The notes under the pieces: generated by a model
Told to the model about the DNA's origin: nothing
The model's database searches: none
Seen by the model: the letters and a program-made list of their open reading frames with translations, nothing else
Translations under genes and position numbers: made by a program
From: Ettlia oleoabundans
Lineage: Eukaryota; Chlorophyta; Chlorophyceae; Chlamydomonadales
Assembly: GCA_019693395.1 (NCBI GenBank)
Contig: JAAMXP010005243.1
Span: 1 to 19,495 of the forward strand
Direction: 5' to 3'
DNA length: 19,495 nt
Shown: piece after piece, positions 18,718 to 19,495 of the stretch
How positions within the stretch are numbered: position 1 is the stretch's first letter
Layout: each line of letters begins with the position of its first letter

Positions 18718-19394
18718 ATGGGCATTCTGGGCTTCAACTTTGTCCTCAAAGACCAGGCAAGCAACATGGCAGTGCGTCGACAAACCCTTGCTGCCAGCAT
18801 GTTGTTGGAGGTCGGCTCATCTGATGGCATGCACTCCACCGTCCTCCTGTTTGCAGTTGGTCTTCTATGGAAGCTACCATAATAACAAGATCAACCAGTG
18901 AGCCTTGTGCTGCGAGCAAGCGAGCCTTCCATGCCAATTTTTCCTGATGATCTTTTTTGAATGAAAGCACATGTGTTTCGCGCGATGATGCTTACCTGGC
19001 AAACATGTTTCCGCATCAAAGTGCTGCACCTCCCCTTGACTTGCAGGCTGATCCACTTCGTCTTCGTGCCAGCCATCTGGTGGTCTGTGGCAGGCAAGTG
19101 CCCATGTTGTAGGATCAAGTAGCTGCAATCTACCGGAATCATGACATGAAAGTGTGAGGCAGTCAACACACCTCCTGGACCGGCATAATGCAACCTTGTC
19201 CCCTGTTTCCTGTCATCCTGCAGTGTGGCTGGCTTACACTCCAGACGCCTTTGCCTACAACATCACGGCCCACCTGCCCGCCTGCTGTGCACACCTGGCA
19301 CAGTACCTCCACTTCAATGGCACCTTCTTCCTGGCTGCCTTGTACAGCGTGTATTACATCACCCTTGACTTTTTGGCCGGCATCACCTGGGCAG
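18718..19394 (+). CDS. Mpo1-like (DUF962/YGL010w family) membrane protein, 3' part outside window
   Basis: Exons 18718-18756, 18857-18897, 19047-19093, 19224-19394, ending at a donor (GCAG|GTGAGT); the gene continues past the right edge. 99 complete codons are visible. Exon 1 is only 13 codons (MGILGFNFVLKDQ). Exons 2-3 give LVFYGSYHNNKINQLIHFVF then VPAIWWSVA, the family hallmark with H21 and H30 in YH-x2-K-x-N-x3-H. Exon 4 contains helices around FNGTFFLAALYSVYYITLDF. Yeast Mpo1 is an ER Fe(II) dioxygenase that alpha-oxidises 2-hydroxy fatty acids during phytosphingosine breakdown; the same chemistry here is inferred from the conserved histidines. Introns 1 (CAG|GCAAGC) and 3 (CAG|GCAAGT) use GC donors, since only these phases keep the family sequence. 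An alternative GT donor after MA (18771) would insert five residues into a highly conserved junction. The rest of the window (19395-19495) is intron. Confidence 0.88.
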
Positions 19395-19495
19395 GTGAGT
19401 TGGAGCGGTGCATGCCTGCGGCGTGCAGTGGCATGGCATTTGCTGCCAAATGTTAGTGTTGGTCTCATTAAACACACCTTCCCCGTCTCTAACAC

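Noticed and set aside
1..19495. CRISPR arrays, insertion sequences, tRNA or rRNA genes
   Set aside because: No regular spaced repeats, no transposase or terminal inverted repeats, and no cloverleaf-like or rRNA sequence was recognised on either strand by reading.

Overview
The window is nuclear DNA from a eukaryote, most likely a trebouxiophyte green alga (Coccomyxa- or Chlorella-like). The genes are split into many short exons by introns of roughly 75 to 450 bases, nearly all ending in a pyrimidine tract plus (T)GCAG. The base composition is moderately GC-rich, and TGTAA motifs, the green-algal poly(A) signal, lie behind several genes. The proteins resemble land-plant and algal families. The genus is inference; the eukaryotic gene structure is seen directly. 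I rebuilt seven gene models by joining exons whose phases match and whose translations continue a recognisable family. Nothing bacterial (operons, CRISPR, insertion sequences) was seen.

Layout, left to right. (1) 3-2011 (+): the 3' part of a secreted or cell-wall protein with a proline-rich stretch followed by repeated cysteine modules. (2) 3827-2676 (-): an isopentenyl-diphosphate-isomerase-like Nudix protein, convergent with gene 1. (3) 4053-5428 (+): a small, very acidic nuclear protein with a CHZ (H2A.Z chaperone) motif at its C-terminus, divergent from gene 2. (4) 12760-5823 (-): a 22-exon ABCG half-transporter of the land-plant ABCG24/ABCG28 type, with signal peptide, cysteine-rich ectodomain, ATPase domain and membrane domain, about 1222 residues. 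(5) 14340-13478 (-): a small organelle-targeted heavy-metal (copper) chaperone. (6) 14638-18040 (+): a type II membrane glycosyltransferase of family GT61 (EOGT/XylT-like), about 699 residues, divergent from gene 5. (7) 18718 to beyond the right edge (+): the 5' part of an Mpo1-like (DUF962, YGL010w family) membrane protein.

The genes do not form an obvious pathway. Three of them (cysteine/proline-rich wall protein, ABCG exporter, Golgi GT61 enzyme) would serve the cell surface and secretory route, but adjacency may be chance. Arrangement alternates between divergent pairs with short shared promoters (3828-4052 and 14341-14637) and convergent pairs with closely spaced or overlapping 3' ends (2012-2675 and 5429-5822).

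The most unusual features are a high share of GC-AG introns (5 of 46 complete introns in my models), a 24-base microexon in the transporter, an upstream reading frame in frame with the transporter but cut off by one TGA, a long inverted repeat in that leader, and a Nudix box lacking a normally catalytic glutamate.
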